Assembly: GCA_032622095.1 (NCBI GenBank)
Contig: CP136069.1
Coordinates: forward strand, 154,989,043-155,053,042
Reading direction: 5' to 3'
Source: Siphonodentalium dalli
Taxonomy: Eukaryota; Mollusca; Scaphopoda; Gadilida; Siphonodentaliidae
Length of the DNA: 64,000 nt
Part shown: positions 47,729 through 56,640 of the stretch, in pieces
Position numbering within the stretch: the stretch's first letter is position 1
Layout of the letters: each line of letters opens with the position of its first letter
The notes under the pieces: generated by a model
What the model saw: the letters and a program-made list of their open reading frames with translations, nothing else
What the model was told of the DNA's origin: nothing
Databases searched by the model: none
Made by a program: the position numbers and the translations under genes

Positions 47729-48779
47729 AATAGAGACCTTTCGCAGAACTCACGTTTACGATTACGGATATGGATAGGGTACTACATCACCAACATTTGT
47801 GTACTTTCTAATTGTTATTGTATTTTACTATACAGTAATGCTCTAATTAATCGACCTCTTAACCACAGCAGAATTATGGGTAACTTTTCAGGATTTAGAC
47901 GGAAATATGGCTTGTTGCCATTCATTCCTGAAATTTATTGTTCGACACTGGTCAATATATATCATGTAAGATCGCTATTCACAACGTATAGCCATCGCTA
48001 GCTGCATACGATACAAAGCATCCCAGTAATTGTCATGCTAGAATTACGCAATGAAGCCATTCACCAAAAACATTATCTATTTGGGTAGCGAAAATGTCTC
48101 AGCATGGTGCACATCGCGTTGCTGAAATCGCCTTCAAATCAAATCGCGGACTGTAATGGTCTTGAAATGATGGCGTCGTGCAAGCCTTAAAATTATTTTT
48201 ATTTGACTGTGTGACATTTTGTCAGGAACCAAACAGACATCGTCTGACATTTCAAAATGAGGCCTGACATGTCTTTTTCATCACCCGAAATAATGCCAAT
48301 TGAAACTAATAACGATGTATTATCCCCCCAATTATGTTCCTCTTCTCAATTGTCACTTTTCGTGGTTGTGTCAGATCCAAATCTAGGAACCCCTCTTCCC
48401 CCATCAGCATTATGTCTATAGGGTCATCCATGATAACAACAAACTGAATTTCTACAACATATGACCTGGCATTTATACCTGGATTGCCACAATATATCAC
48501 AAGAATCCTGGGCCGTATGTTGTGACTGGTCGTATTATTGACAATAATCAGGTCATGATTATCGCATTGTTGCAAATGAAACAACAAGTGAAGTTTTAAG
48601 GGACTGTATACCAAACACGTGTTTTGAGTTGTAAAAGTGGTACAAAATAATGATGGTGCATCTTCGTCAAAACTGTTATCCACAGCTGTTTTGCGAAAGG
48701 ACTTTTTGGCCCTATGGATAGTCTTACGACTACCAATAGCTATCTGTATTTGTAATTGTAAGGATGCGAAAGGTCTCTA
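47729..48779. mobile_element. ~1.05-kb TIR element, AGAGACCTTTCGCA ends
   Basis: Left end agagacctttcgcagaactc and right end gatgcgaaaggtctct are inverted matches. It holds a 125-codon minus-strand frame and a nested partial CAGTAATGCC MITE at 47,833-47,930. A solo end is at 7,558. Confidence 0.6.
48306..48683 (-). CDS. Hypothetical 125-aa ORF inside the TIR element
   Basis: Opens MDNSFDEDAPSLFCTTFTTQ and contains IVNNTTSHNIRPRILVIYC, VVEIQFVVIMDDPIDIMLMG and EEGFLDLDLTQPRK. The acidic, patterned middle looks more protein-like than the other long frames here, and the frame lies between terminal inverted repeats. I do not recognise a family. It could be a decayed accessory ORF of a transposon or chance. 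No upstream promoter or splice evidence can be judged. Confidence 0.35.
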   Translation of the reverse strand: MDNSFDEDAPSLFCTTFTTQNTCLVYSPLKLHLLFHLQQCDNHDLIIVNNTTSHNIRPRILVIYCGNPGINARSYVVEIQFVVIMDDPIDIMLMGEEGFLDLDLTQPRKVTIEKRNIIGGIIHRY

Positions 48780-48812
48780 ATATATTAAACCTGGCTGATA
48801 TTAAAAACTTAC

Positions 48813-48942
48813 TTGAATCTGAGGAAGAAGTTGTATTCAATGAGCCAGTTTAATAGGAAACCAGCAATACCCATCATAAACATAGCGAATAGATTACGTC
48901 CTGCTACGTCCCAATCTAGTGGGTTGATCTGCTTGGCATTAC
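48813..48942 (-). CDS. ABCA1-like: ABCA1-like exon: last TMD2 helix
   Basis: Residues 309-352, NAKQINPLDWDVAGRNLFAM then a hydrophobic helix and IEYNFFLRFK. Family members carry the same W-D-x-x-G-R-N-L-F-A motif before their final membrane helix. Acceptor gataaacag, donor gtaagt. It ends two bases into a Lys codon that the next exon completes across the 16.6-kb intron. Confidence 0.93.
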
Positions 48943-49004
48943 CTGTTTATCAAGAATAAAAAGAAATAAAAACAACTAGCTAGAGTAGTGACTGTCACAG
49001 TGGG

Positions 49005-49175
49005 ACTATGGATACCCCCAAAGTGCTATTATGTTACATTAAGGATACCCCTAAATTGCAATTACGGTAAAGTGCTATTATGTTACATTAAGGATACCCC
49101 TATATTGCAATTACGGTAAAGTGCTATTACATTACATTAAGGATACCCCTAAATTGCAATTACATTACATTAAAG
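49005..49175 (+). repeat. Tandem repeat, ~56-bp unit, three copies
   Basis: Repeats of 'gtgctattatgttacattaa' and 'ggatacccctaaattgcaat'. Preceded by 'gactgtcacagtgggactat', as also seen near 24,835. Confidence 0.75.
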
Positions 49176-49184
49176 GTAGCCATA

Positions 49185-49351
49185 TTAACCCTTTCATGAT
49201 GGGAGCTGCGCTGGTGCAGCATTAAAGATCCTGTGCCAGTGCATTCTCTTATATATGTGAATCTCCCATAGGGATCCTCGCATATATAAGAGAATGCATT
49301 GGCACATTGTTTTCGCAAAATGTCAGGAAGCTCAAGGCATGGAAGGGTTAA
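49185..49351. mobile_element. TTAA MITE family C, second copy
   Basis: TTAACCCTTTCATGATGGGAG ... GGCATGGAAGGGTTAA around a hairpin with gtgcattctcttatatatgt arms. The flanks repeat ggtagccata on both sides (49,175-49,184 and 49,353-49,362), beyond the TTAA. Confidence 0.8.
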
Positions 49352-49676
49352 GGGTAGCCATATTAACATATTTATATTTGAAAAAATACATGGCGAAAGC
49401 TGAACCGATAAAGGTGGTAACCACTGATCTTGCACCCTGCCCCAACCCATAGGAGATGTGGAGGCCATGACATAGAGAGAGCAGGCACGACCACACTCCA
49501 CATACAAGACATTAATATCTTGCGTGTTCGTGGTACCAGAGGTCTGTACGTAAGAGGCAAAGATGGGAGTCATTTATTCAACAACAAATTTGTATCCTTT
49601 ATAATCTTATTCGGTCAGGTAGCTACTAGAAGTTTGACCCTAGCAACAAGTTTATTCATGTCAGTTCTTGAATTGT

Positions 49677-50131
49677 CAAGCCTGCAAATAGTGTGTCTGT
49701 CATTTGCAGAATGAAATCCTCAGAGAGCGAATTTAGTGGGCTAGCATCACCAAATTCATCTTCTGGGGACCTCATTCTGCTTAGGGCTCATCTTCTGGAA
49801 AGTATCTATAGTCTCATATTAACATTGTTTTTAGTTACTTTTTCCCTTCTATATCCCTTCTATTCCCTTTATATCCCTTCTATTCCCTTTATATCCCCTA
49901 ATTTGCAGAAGATAAAATGTATAATCGAGGTGTCTAATTGGTGAACATCACTAATCTCAACTTGGAACTTCAATCTGATCCTAGGTCTCCCATAGCAGTT
50001 GAAGCCCAAGCAGAATGAGGTTCCCAGAGGGTAAATTTGGTGATACTATCCTGCTGTGCTGGATAGGGTCACTAAATTCACCCTCTGGGGACCTCATTCT
50101 GGATATGACAGACACACTATTTGCAGGCTTG
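49677..50131. mobile_element. GAGGGTGAATTT double-hairpin MITE, long-spacer copy
   Basis: Ends caagcctgcaaatagtgtg / acactatttgcaggcttg. The spacer contains a small 'tatcccttctattccctt' repeat at about 49,850-49,895. Confidence 0.8.
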
Positions 50132-50718
50132 TGTATGTCTATAGATTTCCAATCCGATCTCAATTTTTTATGATGATATTGTCTTGAAGAAAACTGTCTT
50201 TTGTTTTCAGGATGAAACCGAGGGAGGCTAAGAATCCTTGGGTGGTAATGTATATAGATATGTAATGTTCGCTGGTTGGGGATACATGAAAAGACAATAA
50301 ACCGATCTTACATCTGTGTGAAAATAGGAAACGTGAAGCGGTTTAATTATGTAAATCCAACTCCACACAGCGATAAAACTCTTAGTAAAAACTAATCTGT
50401 TATCACCAGTCGAGTGAAAATTTTAGGTAGTGGTTGCGGCAACTTAAATTTTTGTATGTGGCAGCAACAAAGTGTAGCTACCACTTAAAACATATCACCA
50501 TAACCAATCAAAATCGCTCTTATGGTGTGATATCATTTAATCAGTAATTGTAAATTTCGCCACAAATACGTAGTTTTAAATGACCGTGATCATGGTATTC
50601 CTTGCTTTATAAAGTACATAAACTGATACATCTAATGGATCAATGTCCGAGGGTAATCACTTTTAAAATTACACTTGCAACAATTTTAAGTGGCAGAAAC
50701 ACGAATGTTGGTGCCACT

Positions 50719-50770
50719 TAACCCTTCAATTGACAGGAGCTTCCTGAAATTTTGTAAAAAATATAACCAA
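50719..50770. mobile_element. Solo end of TTAA MITE family C
   Basis: ttaacccttcaattgacagg followed by gagcttcctgaaattttg, then truncated by the start of the dispersed repeat at 50,780. Confidence 0.6.
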
Positions 50771-50779
50771 AATTTCATT

Positions 50780-51148
50780 AAAGACATATTATGGACTTGT
50801 TCGGGTGAATGAAATTGATAAGTTAGTGCAGGCGCTATATGCCAACCTGGGGAATGTAGCATTCTACTAACATCGCTGAAAATTTCAACGAAATCGGTCA
50901 TACCACTCAATAGAAAACATTGTCTGAACTATACTCAATTATAAATATTTACATCTCGATTCAGGATGCAACTATGGGCAATAAACTTAACACAAATGAT
51001 TTCGCTATCGAGAGTCATTGCATTTAATATAAAAGAATGACAGTGTTTGTTGTCAATTTTGATTAATAATCGTAAAACATAACTACTTTGAAGATTATTC
51101 TAAATTTCTATTTGATCACCCTACCAGAGTGTTTCACATCACTTTAAG
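50780..51148 (+). repeat. ~370-bp dispersed repeat, copy 3
   Basis: aaagacatattatggacttg ... gtgtttcacatcactttaag, the same ends as copy 1. Confidence 0.75.
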
Positions 51149-51185
51149 CAACGTATCATAAAAGTATAATTTTAAAGATTCCAAT

Positions 51186-51375
51186 CTAGGGTATGAACCC
51201 TGACATGCCAATGACGCATCTTCCAGGACAGGAATGTGGCACAATAAGATATAAAGTTGCATATAAATTGTTCCCATTAGTGAATCTTACAAATGTCTCG
51301 TACAGGAGTTGGTTCTTTGACATACTGATTAAACCTCTACAGAGATAGTAATAAGACAAAGAGTTGTACAAATTG
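51186..51375 (-). pseudogene. Two degenerate duplicates of the ABCA exon at 52,329-52,452
   Basis: Minus strand reads YYYLCRGLISMSKNQLLYET (about 51,285-51,350), then LYLIVPHSCPGRCVIGMSGF (about 51,190-51,260). Both align with LILPHYCLGRGLIDMSKNQL of the functional exon. The first has lost the donor (gattcactaat in place of gattcggtaag), and neither has a clear acceptor. They look like old tandem exon duplicates. Confidence 0.7.
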
Positions 51376-51389
51376 TACATAGTGAATTC

Positions 51390-52328
51390 CCTTACCAAAT
51401 CTCGAGAATGCATCGTATATCAGCTGATTCATAATGCATTCCCTTACCGAATCTCGATAATGCATCGTATATTATAATGTATTCCCTTACCGAATCTCGA
51501 GAATGCATCGTATATCAGCTGATTCATAATGTATTCCACTATCTAATCTCGATAATGCATCGTATATTATAATGTATTCCCTTACCGAATCTCGAGAATG
51601 CATCAAATATCTTACCGAATCTCGAGAATGCATCGTATATCAGCTGATCCATAATGTATTCCCTTACCAAATCTCGAGAATGCATCGTATATTATAATGT
51701 ATTCCCTAACCGAATCTCGAGAATGCATCATATATCTTACCGAATCTCGAGAATGTATCGTATATCAGCTGATTCATAATGTATTCCCTTACCGAATCTC
51801 GAGAATGCATCATATATCTTAACAAATCTCAAGAATGCATCGTACATCAGCTGATTTATAATGTATTCCCTTACCGAATCTCGAGAATGCATCATATATC
51901 TTAACTAATCTCAAGAATGCATCTTACATCAGCTGATTTATAATGTATTCCCTTACTGAATCTCGAGAATGCATCGTATATCAGCTGATTCATAATGTAT
52001 TCCCTTACCGAATCTCAAGAATGCATTTATATTATAATGTATTCCCTTACCGAATCTCAAGAATGCATTTATATTATAATGTATTCCCTTACCGAATCTC
52101 AAGAATGCATTTATATTATAATGTATTCCCTTACCGAATCTCGAGAATGCATCATATATCTTTCCGAATCTGTAGAATGCATCGTATATCAGCTGATTCA
52201 TAATGTATTCCCTTACTGAATCTCGAGAATGCATCTTATATCAGCTGATTCATAATGTATTCCCTTACCGAATCTCGATAATGCATCGTATATCTTACTG
52301 AATCTCAAGAATGCATCATATATCTTAC
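51390..52328 (-). repeat. Exon-derived minisatellite carrying repeated splice donors (~22 units)
   Basis: Units of ~30, ~43 and ~52 bp. Each contains the minus-strand sequence GATGCATTCTCGAGATTCGG followed in most cases by TAAG. That is the end of the ABCA exon at 52,329-52,452 (QLIYDAFSRF) plus its 5' splice site. I count 22 to 23 units including the authentic one, roughly 15 with an intact GTAAG. Longer units also include cagctgat (the exon's Gln-Leu-Ile codons). Confidence 0.88.
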
Positions 52329-52452
52329 CGAATCTCGAGAATGCATCGTATATCAGCTGATTCTTTGACATGTCGATGAGACCTCTACCAAGACAGTAAT
52401 GTGGCAAAATAAGGAAAACCTTTGTCAAGATGTCGTTTATCGCCTTAAGGTC
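52329..52452 (-). CDS. ABCA1-like: ABCA1-like exon: TMD2, source of the adjacent minisatellite
   Basis: Residues 268-308: DLKAINDILTKVFLILPHYC then LGRGLIDMSKNQLIYDAFSRF plus the first base of a Gly codon. The C-L-G-R-G-L-I-D segment is highly conserved in ABCA1-like proteins. Acceptor ttaattttcag. The donor (gtaag, 52,324-52,328) is the first of many near-identical donors, because the exon's last ~35 bases and its splice site are repeated through 51,390-52,328. This donor is chosen because the split Gly joins the next exon in frame; reading through instead gives about 34 extra residues before a stop. Confidence 0.9.
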
Positions 52453-52940
52453 CTGAAAATTAAAAACATGGCAATGACAATAGGAAGACCTGTTAACCAT
52501 GTCTAAGAACTCATTGATTGATTGATTTTATACTCAATAGCACAATAAAGTACAAAATTAGAGTGTTGACTGAACATATACACAAGGAAAGCTATATACA
52601 TATGTGCCGCAGGCTGAAGTGATTTGTACCTGCCATTGTGACAGCCTCTAATTTAGTTAATAATTGGAAATGATAGAAGCAACCAGTGATCTTATGGAGA
52701 CATTTAAGACTAATCTAGGGATCTGAAGTCATATGAGTATAGGAATGTACAAGGTTTATAGGCTTTATGATGCTTATGACAATCAATGAAATAGTTTTGT
52801 AAAATACAGGAATAAGTTAAGTTTCTTTGAAGAATGATTACACTTTCTAGCACATTGGGTAGTTACTATCAACACAATATGATCTTGTCATGATGACAGG
52901 CTGTAATAGTTGAGAATTGCTAAATTATTTCAAGGCTTGC
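52453..52940. other. Intron, no feature recognised
   Basis: AT-rich sequence between the exon acceptor and a MITE; nothing recognised. Confidence 0.5.
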
Positions 52941-53339
52941 TTAACCCTTTACCCAACAGAAGGGCCCTGTGCCAATGCATTCTCTTATATATGCGAGTCG
53001 ACCATAGGTCGCCTCGCATATATAAGAGAATGCATTGGCTTAACACATTAAAAATTATAAAATTGTTAAAGAATGTAAGAAAAAATGGTAAAAAGTGTTA
53101 AAAACAGATTTTTTTAGGCCAATGCATTCTCTTATATATGCGAGGCGACCTATGGTCGACTCGCATATATAAGAGAATGCATTGGCACAGGGCATAACTG
53201 TAACTATCACAATGTGGTCAAGGAGCCGGTTCCAATGATATCCATATTTGTATGGTTCTATTGAGACAGACCGAAGATATTTTTGGCTGTTGAAGCTTTA
53301 TTTGGCCGGTTTTGGCCGGTTTGTTGGGTAAAGGGTTAA
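52941..53339 (-). mobile_element. TTAA MITE family A, copy 7
   Basis: TTAA ends, twin hairpins and long spacer. Very close to copies 4 and 6 in sequence. Confidence 0.88.
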
Positions 53340-53369
53340 ACAATGTTTATGTAAACTCATAATCAATAC

Positions 53370-53415
53370 ATTACCTCATTTTCTTCTGACATGTTCTTAA
53401 TAATGGCCAGTATTG
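53370..53415 (-). pseudogene. Pseudo-exon fragment: copy of exon end plus donor
   Basis: Minus strand tggccattattaagaacatg followed by tcagaagaaaatgaggtaat aligns with the end of the exon at 53,480-53,630 and its gtaat donor (cgccacatttattattgaga, tcatgcaagaagatgatgag). It lies about 100 bp downstream. Confidence 0.55.
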
Positions 53416-53479
53416 ATCAATTGACGAGATTAGTCATATTTTGACACTACATATATATATACAAATATGAATATATTAC

Positions 53480-53630
53480 CTCATCATCTTCTTGCATGAT
53501 CTCAATAATAAATGTGGCGAGTGTCGATACAGTGCCCAGGAAAACGTTTAAACATGACATGGTAACGAATGCTGAACTTGGTATGGAGAATACTCTGGAG
53601 AAAGGGTACATCATTGGAGTGATCGACCAC
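53480..53630 (-). CDS. ABCA1-like: ABCA1-like exon: TMD2 WSITPMMYP segment
   Basis: Residues 217-267, WSITPMMYPFSRVFSIPSSA through IIEIMQEDDE. The W-S-I-T-P-x-M-Y-P motif and the following helices are typical of the family. Acceptor acttccag, donor gtaatat, phase 0 at the end. A degraded copy of the last 40 or so bases plus donor lies about 100 bp downstream at 53,370-53,415. Confidence 0.95.
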
Positions 53631-53702
53631 CTGGAAGTAAAATCACAATTCAGCTCAGGAACTGGAAAAACATGCACATAACATAGTCGTATACGAGCGA
53701 CG

Positions 53703-54266
53703 TATTTTATCCCAAAGGGTTAACCAGATGCATGAATTTAAACCAAAATTGTGTACCAACGCTAACATGTTTGGTAGCGATATCTTTCACTGGCATAGAT
53801 CACTACACCATAACGCATGACATTTCAGATAAGTAAGCTATACACTGATGTTGCGAAGTACTTAGATGAAATTAAAACATAATTATAAAGTACAGGAATT
53901 TTGGCAGTAATGCTATTTAGTTTGCGAATTGGAATAATTCACCGAGCAAGAATCCGGAAGGGATGCGCGAAGCAGTTGTGTTAACTTTCTTTCCAATAAA
54001 TCGACCAGTGAAGCCAGTCGCTAATTTTGAAAATCCTCCCTCCCCTTTTTTGTTTGTTTGGGAATGAACACTCGATTGATGTCTGCCCTTTTGGCCTACA
54101 TCTATATGCGGTTATTGTGCCTCAAAAAATTGTCACTCACATGTCTGTATTTGTTACTACTACATTTATTGTAATGACTTCCTGTAAATAATCATGTTTT
54201 TCTAAACAGGTAGCTATTTAACGCATTCCAGTTGTTGTCTTTCACTCTAACCCTGTGGGATAAATA
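53703..54266. mobile_element. TIR element, TATTTTATCCCA family, copy 2
   Basis: Same ends and internal order as 24,099-24,604. It differs by a ~90-bp segment near 53,850-53,945. Confidence 0.75.
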
Positions 54267-54413
54267 TGCGATATGCTATATATGATAAAACAAGTTACTT
54301 CAACACCTTTACGAAATCAAATTATAAACTAAGCCATATCCAGGATATTCTTAAACTGACAGTATAACAATAACATGTTAAAGGGTACTATGGCTCATTA
54401 GCAGCCTGATTGA

Positions 54414-54669
54414 ACCTTTCTTATACTAAATGGATTCTCCCACTCAGTTATAAAAGTATACATTGGAATGGTCTATTGCTCAATATGGAAGGTTATTCAG
54501 GAAAAACAGGCAGATGACAGATAACAAAGGTGCAGAAGGATTCATATTTATTGGAGGGAAATGTTCAGATAATAAGTTCAACAAACGACCATGGTCGTTT
54601 GTTGAACTTATTATCTGAACATTTCCTAAGGGATCATCAATGAGTAATTAGTATAGAAAGGGTTTACAA
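54414..54669. mobile_element. Hairpin MITE, AACCTTTCTATACTAAATGG family, copy 2
   Basis: Ends aacctttcttatactaaatg and tagtatagaaagggttt. Contains a perfect 66-bp palindrome at 54,559-54,624 (arms of 33 with no loop, centre cgaccatggtcg). Confidence 0.8.
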
Positions 54670-54689
54670 GGGGTACGCATCTAAGATGC

Positions 54690-55090
54690 TATGTCGAGTT
54701 TATTGGCAGTCGAGAAAAAAAATTCTGCCAATAACTTGGCAATAAGGCCCACACAAGGCCCAAAAATTCGGACAAACCTGGTTTTCGAACTCGTCCGAGA
54801 TATTGTTGCAAGAGACTCATATATCAAATATGGTTTGAATCAGTTAATATTTAATTGAGCTATCGCGCTAGTGGTGAAAAAAATGGATGGATAACTCTTG
54901 TCAAAAAGTTCGGACGTGACCCATTTTCTACAGGCGGTAAATAGTTATTGGGAGCAACTTACATACCAAAATTTCTTTGAATCCGTTCACAAATGTCAAA
55001 GTTATAAGGCATTCTTTAGGTCCGCCCGCCGCCGCACGCCAACCGTCCCTCGTCAAACCATAAGTCGAGTTTTTTAAAACTCGACTAAAA
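54690..55090. repeat. Dispersed repeat with gtcgagtttt/aaaactcgac hairpin end
   Basis: Begins near 'atgtcgagtttattggcagt' and ends with an 'agtcgagttttttaaaactc'-type hairpin, gactaaaaa. Typical of a mollusc-style dispersed repeat (recalled, not verified). Confidence 0.5.
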
Positions 55091-55146
55091 AGGTAGAATA
55101 ACTTAGTGGACACCAAGTCTTGAATGCTGATAGGATCCATGGTTGT

Positions 55147-55222
55147 TAACATGTTCACTGCCAAAGACCATTAAATTACATGCAAAAAGTACGAGATAAG
55201 TCTTAGTCGGCAGTGAACGTGT
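55147..55222. mobile_element. Very short TTAA MITE
   Basis: gttaacatgttcactgccaa ... cggcagtgaacgtgt, about 75 bp. Related ends at 13,217 (ttaacacgttcactgccg). Confidence 0.5.
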
Positions 55223-55463
55223 GGATCAGTTTCACATTTCTTGCCAAATTTATTGAATATATCTCATTTGAAATAAAAAACAAAAAACAAAAAAAGTTCC
55301 AATGCACAATACCTGACTACAGCTTTGAGTATTATATCAACTATCAACTTGTTTCTCTATCATAGAGTAGGTCAACAAGCTAAACCACTCTATAGCTAGT
55401 AAAAGAGACTTCAGCGAATCTCACATAATATTATATAACTTTGGGAGATATTTACAAACTTAC

Positions 55464-55579
55464 CCATAGAGAATTAGCAGAAGTACAAGACATGGGGCAT
55501 TGTTAGACGAGACGTATGACTGCTCATTGAATGCCAGGAAAATGAATATACACAATGTAGCAGGAACGATATAATTTAT
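55464..55579 (-). CDS. ABCA1-like: ABCA1-like exon: TMD2 helix and short loop
   Basis: Residues 179-217, from [17 protein letters not shown] through [11 protein letters not shown] to LLLILYG. Two membrane segments flank a short loop, and QSYVSS followed by a leucine-rich helix is characteristic of ABCA1-like TMD2. The acceptor follows a run of T (tttttttag) and the donor is gtaagt. The final Gly codon is split 2+1 with the next exon. Confidence 0.95.
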
Positions 55580-55796
55580 CTAAAAAAAAGAAGAAAGAAA
55601 TCATAAGTAGATTCTTCATATATAACAACTTTCATTCGTCTAATCACATGGCATATTCAATGCGTTATTTAACATCATTGTGACCATGATAGATCACTCT
55701 TTCTGATAAATATAGCAGTCTGTATTCATAAGTAGGATGAAGTTGATTCAAGCTACGGAAGGCGTTCACGATGGGTACAGCTGAGCTTACCAAGTT

Positions 55797-56203
55797 CGTT
55801 AAACCATTATTACCACAAGGAACTACCTTAAAGGCACGGGTGACCTTCACGGTGGGTATTTCTGTTAAAATTTTCACTTCCGTTAAAACCCCCATAAGCA
55901 GAAAGAATATTAAAATATAGACAGACTTTGTTCTTATACCATTCATAAATATCGTGTAAGTAGTATGTTATTGTCAAGTTTGTGTGGTTTGATGTAAATA
56001 AAAGTAAATAATGTTACAAAACCTGGCTTGTTTACATAACAAAGCATATAAACTTGATAATAACATACTATTTACACAATAGTTATGATTGGTTTAAGAA
56101 TAAAATATGTCTATATTTTAATATTATTTCTGTTTATGGCAGTTTTAATGAGTGTGACTATTTTAACTGCACACCCACTCCGAAGGCCATCCGTGCCTTT
56201 AAG
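55797..56203. repeat. Inverted repeat with GGCACGG/CCGTGCC ends
   Basis: Arms of ~190 bp around a centre near 56,000. Ends cttaaaggcacgggtgacc and ggccatccgtgcctttaag. Each arm encodes a similar short frame with a hydrophobic stretch (VYILIFFLLMGVL, minus strand; VYILILFLFMAVL, plus strand). A third partial copy is at 56,455-56,640, and a further end is at 58,208-58,227. Probably a transposable element. Confidence 0.6.
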
Positions 56204-56640
56204 AAACCAATTATATAGTCAAGAAAGATATCTGATAATTCAACACAAAAATAATATATCACTGCCATTATTCCTTTGTTGTTGTACATATATGTAAGAT
56301 TCGATTCGCATGGAACAGTGAACATTTGTGTGACTATAATGTATATCCTTATTTATTTAGAGGAGAAATAACTCCAATAATACAAATTCTGTTTCATCAG
56401 CCAATACAATGTTGGGTTTTAAACTTATTTAACGATATAGTAAGTGCTGGCAGTCGGTATTGCTATTAAAATAGTCACATCTGTTAAAACCGCCATAAAC
56501 AGAAAGAATATTGTATTATATACAAATTGTGTTCTTATACCAATCATAATTATCGAGTAAATTGCATGTTATTACCATGTTAGTACTCTGTGTTATGTAA
56601 ACGGATGCCATGTTATGTAAACAAACAGTACATACATAGT

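Noticed and set aside
49430-49714. Opposed frames around 49.16-49.71 kb
   Set aside because: They cross a MITE and its hairpin; the frame is created by the repeat sequence.
51390-52370. Regular repeats resembling a CRISPR array
   Set aside because: Units are of unequal length, have no unique spacers, derive from an exon end, and lie in a eukaryotic intron.
52213-52500. Read-through frame joining the ABCA exon to the repeat units as the main isoform
   Set aside because: It ends in a stop after ~34 extra residues and would remove the nucleotide-binding domain. The first donor joins the next exon perfectly. Kept only as a possible minor product.
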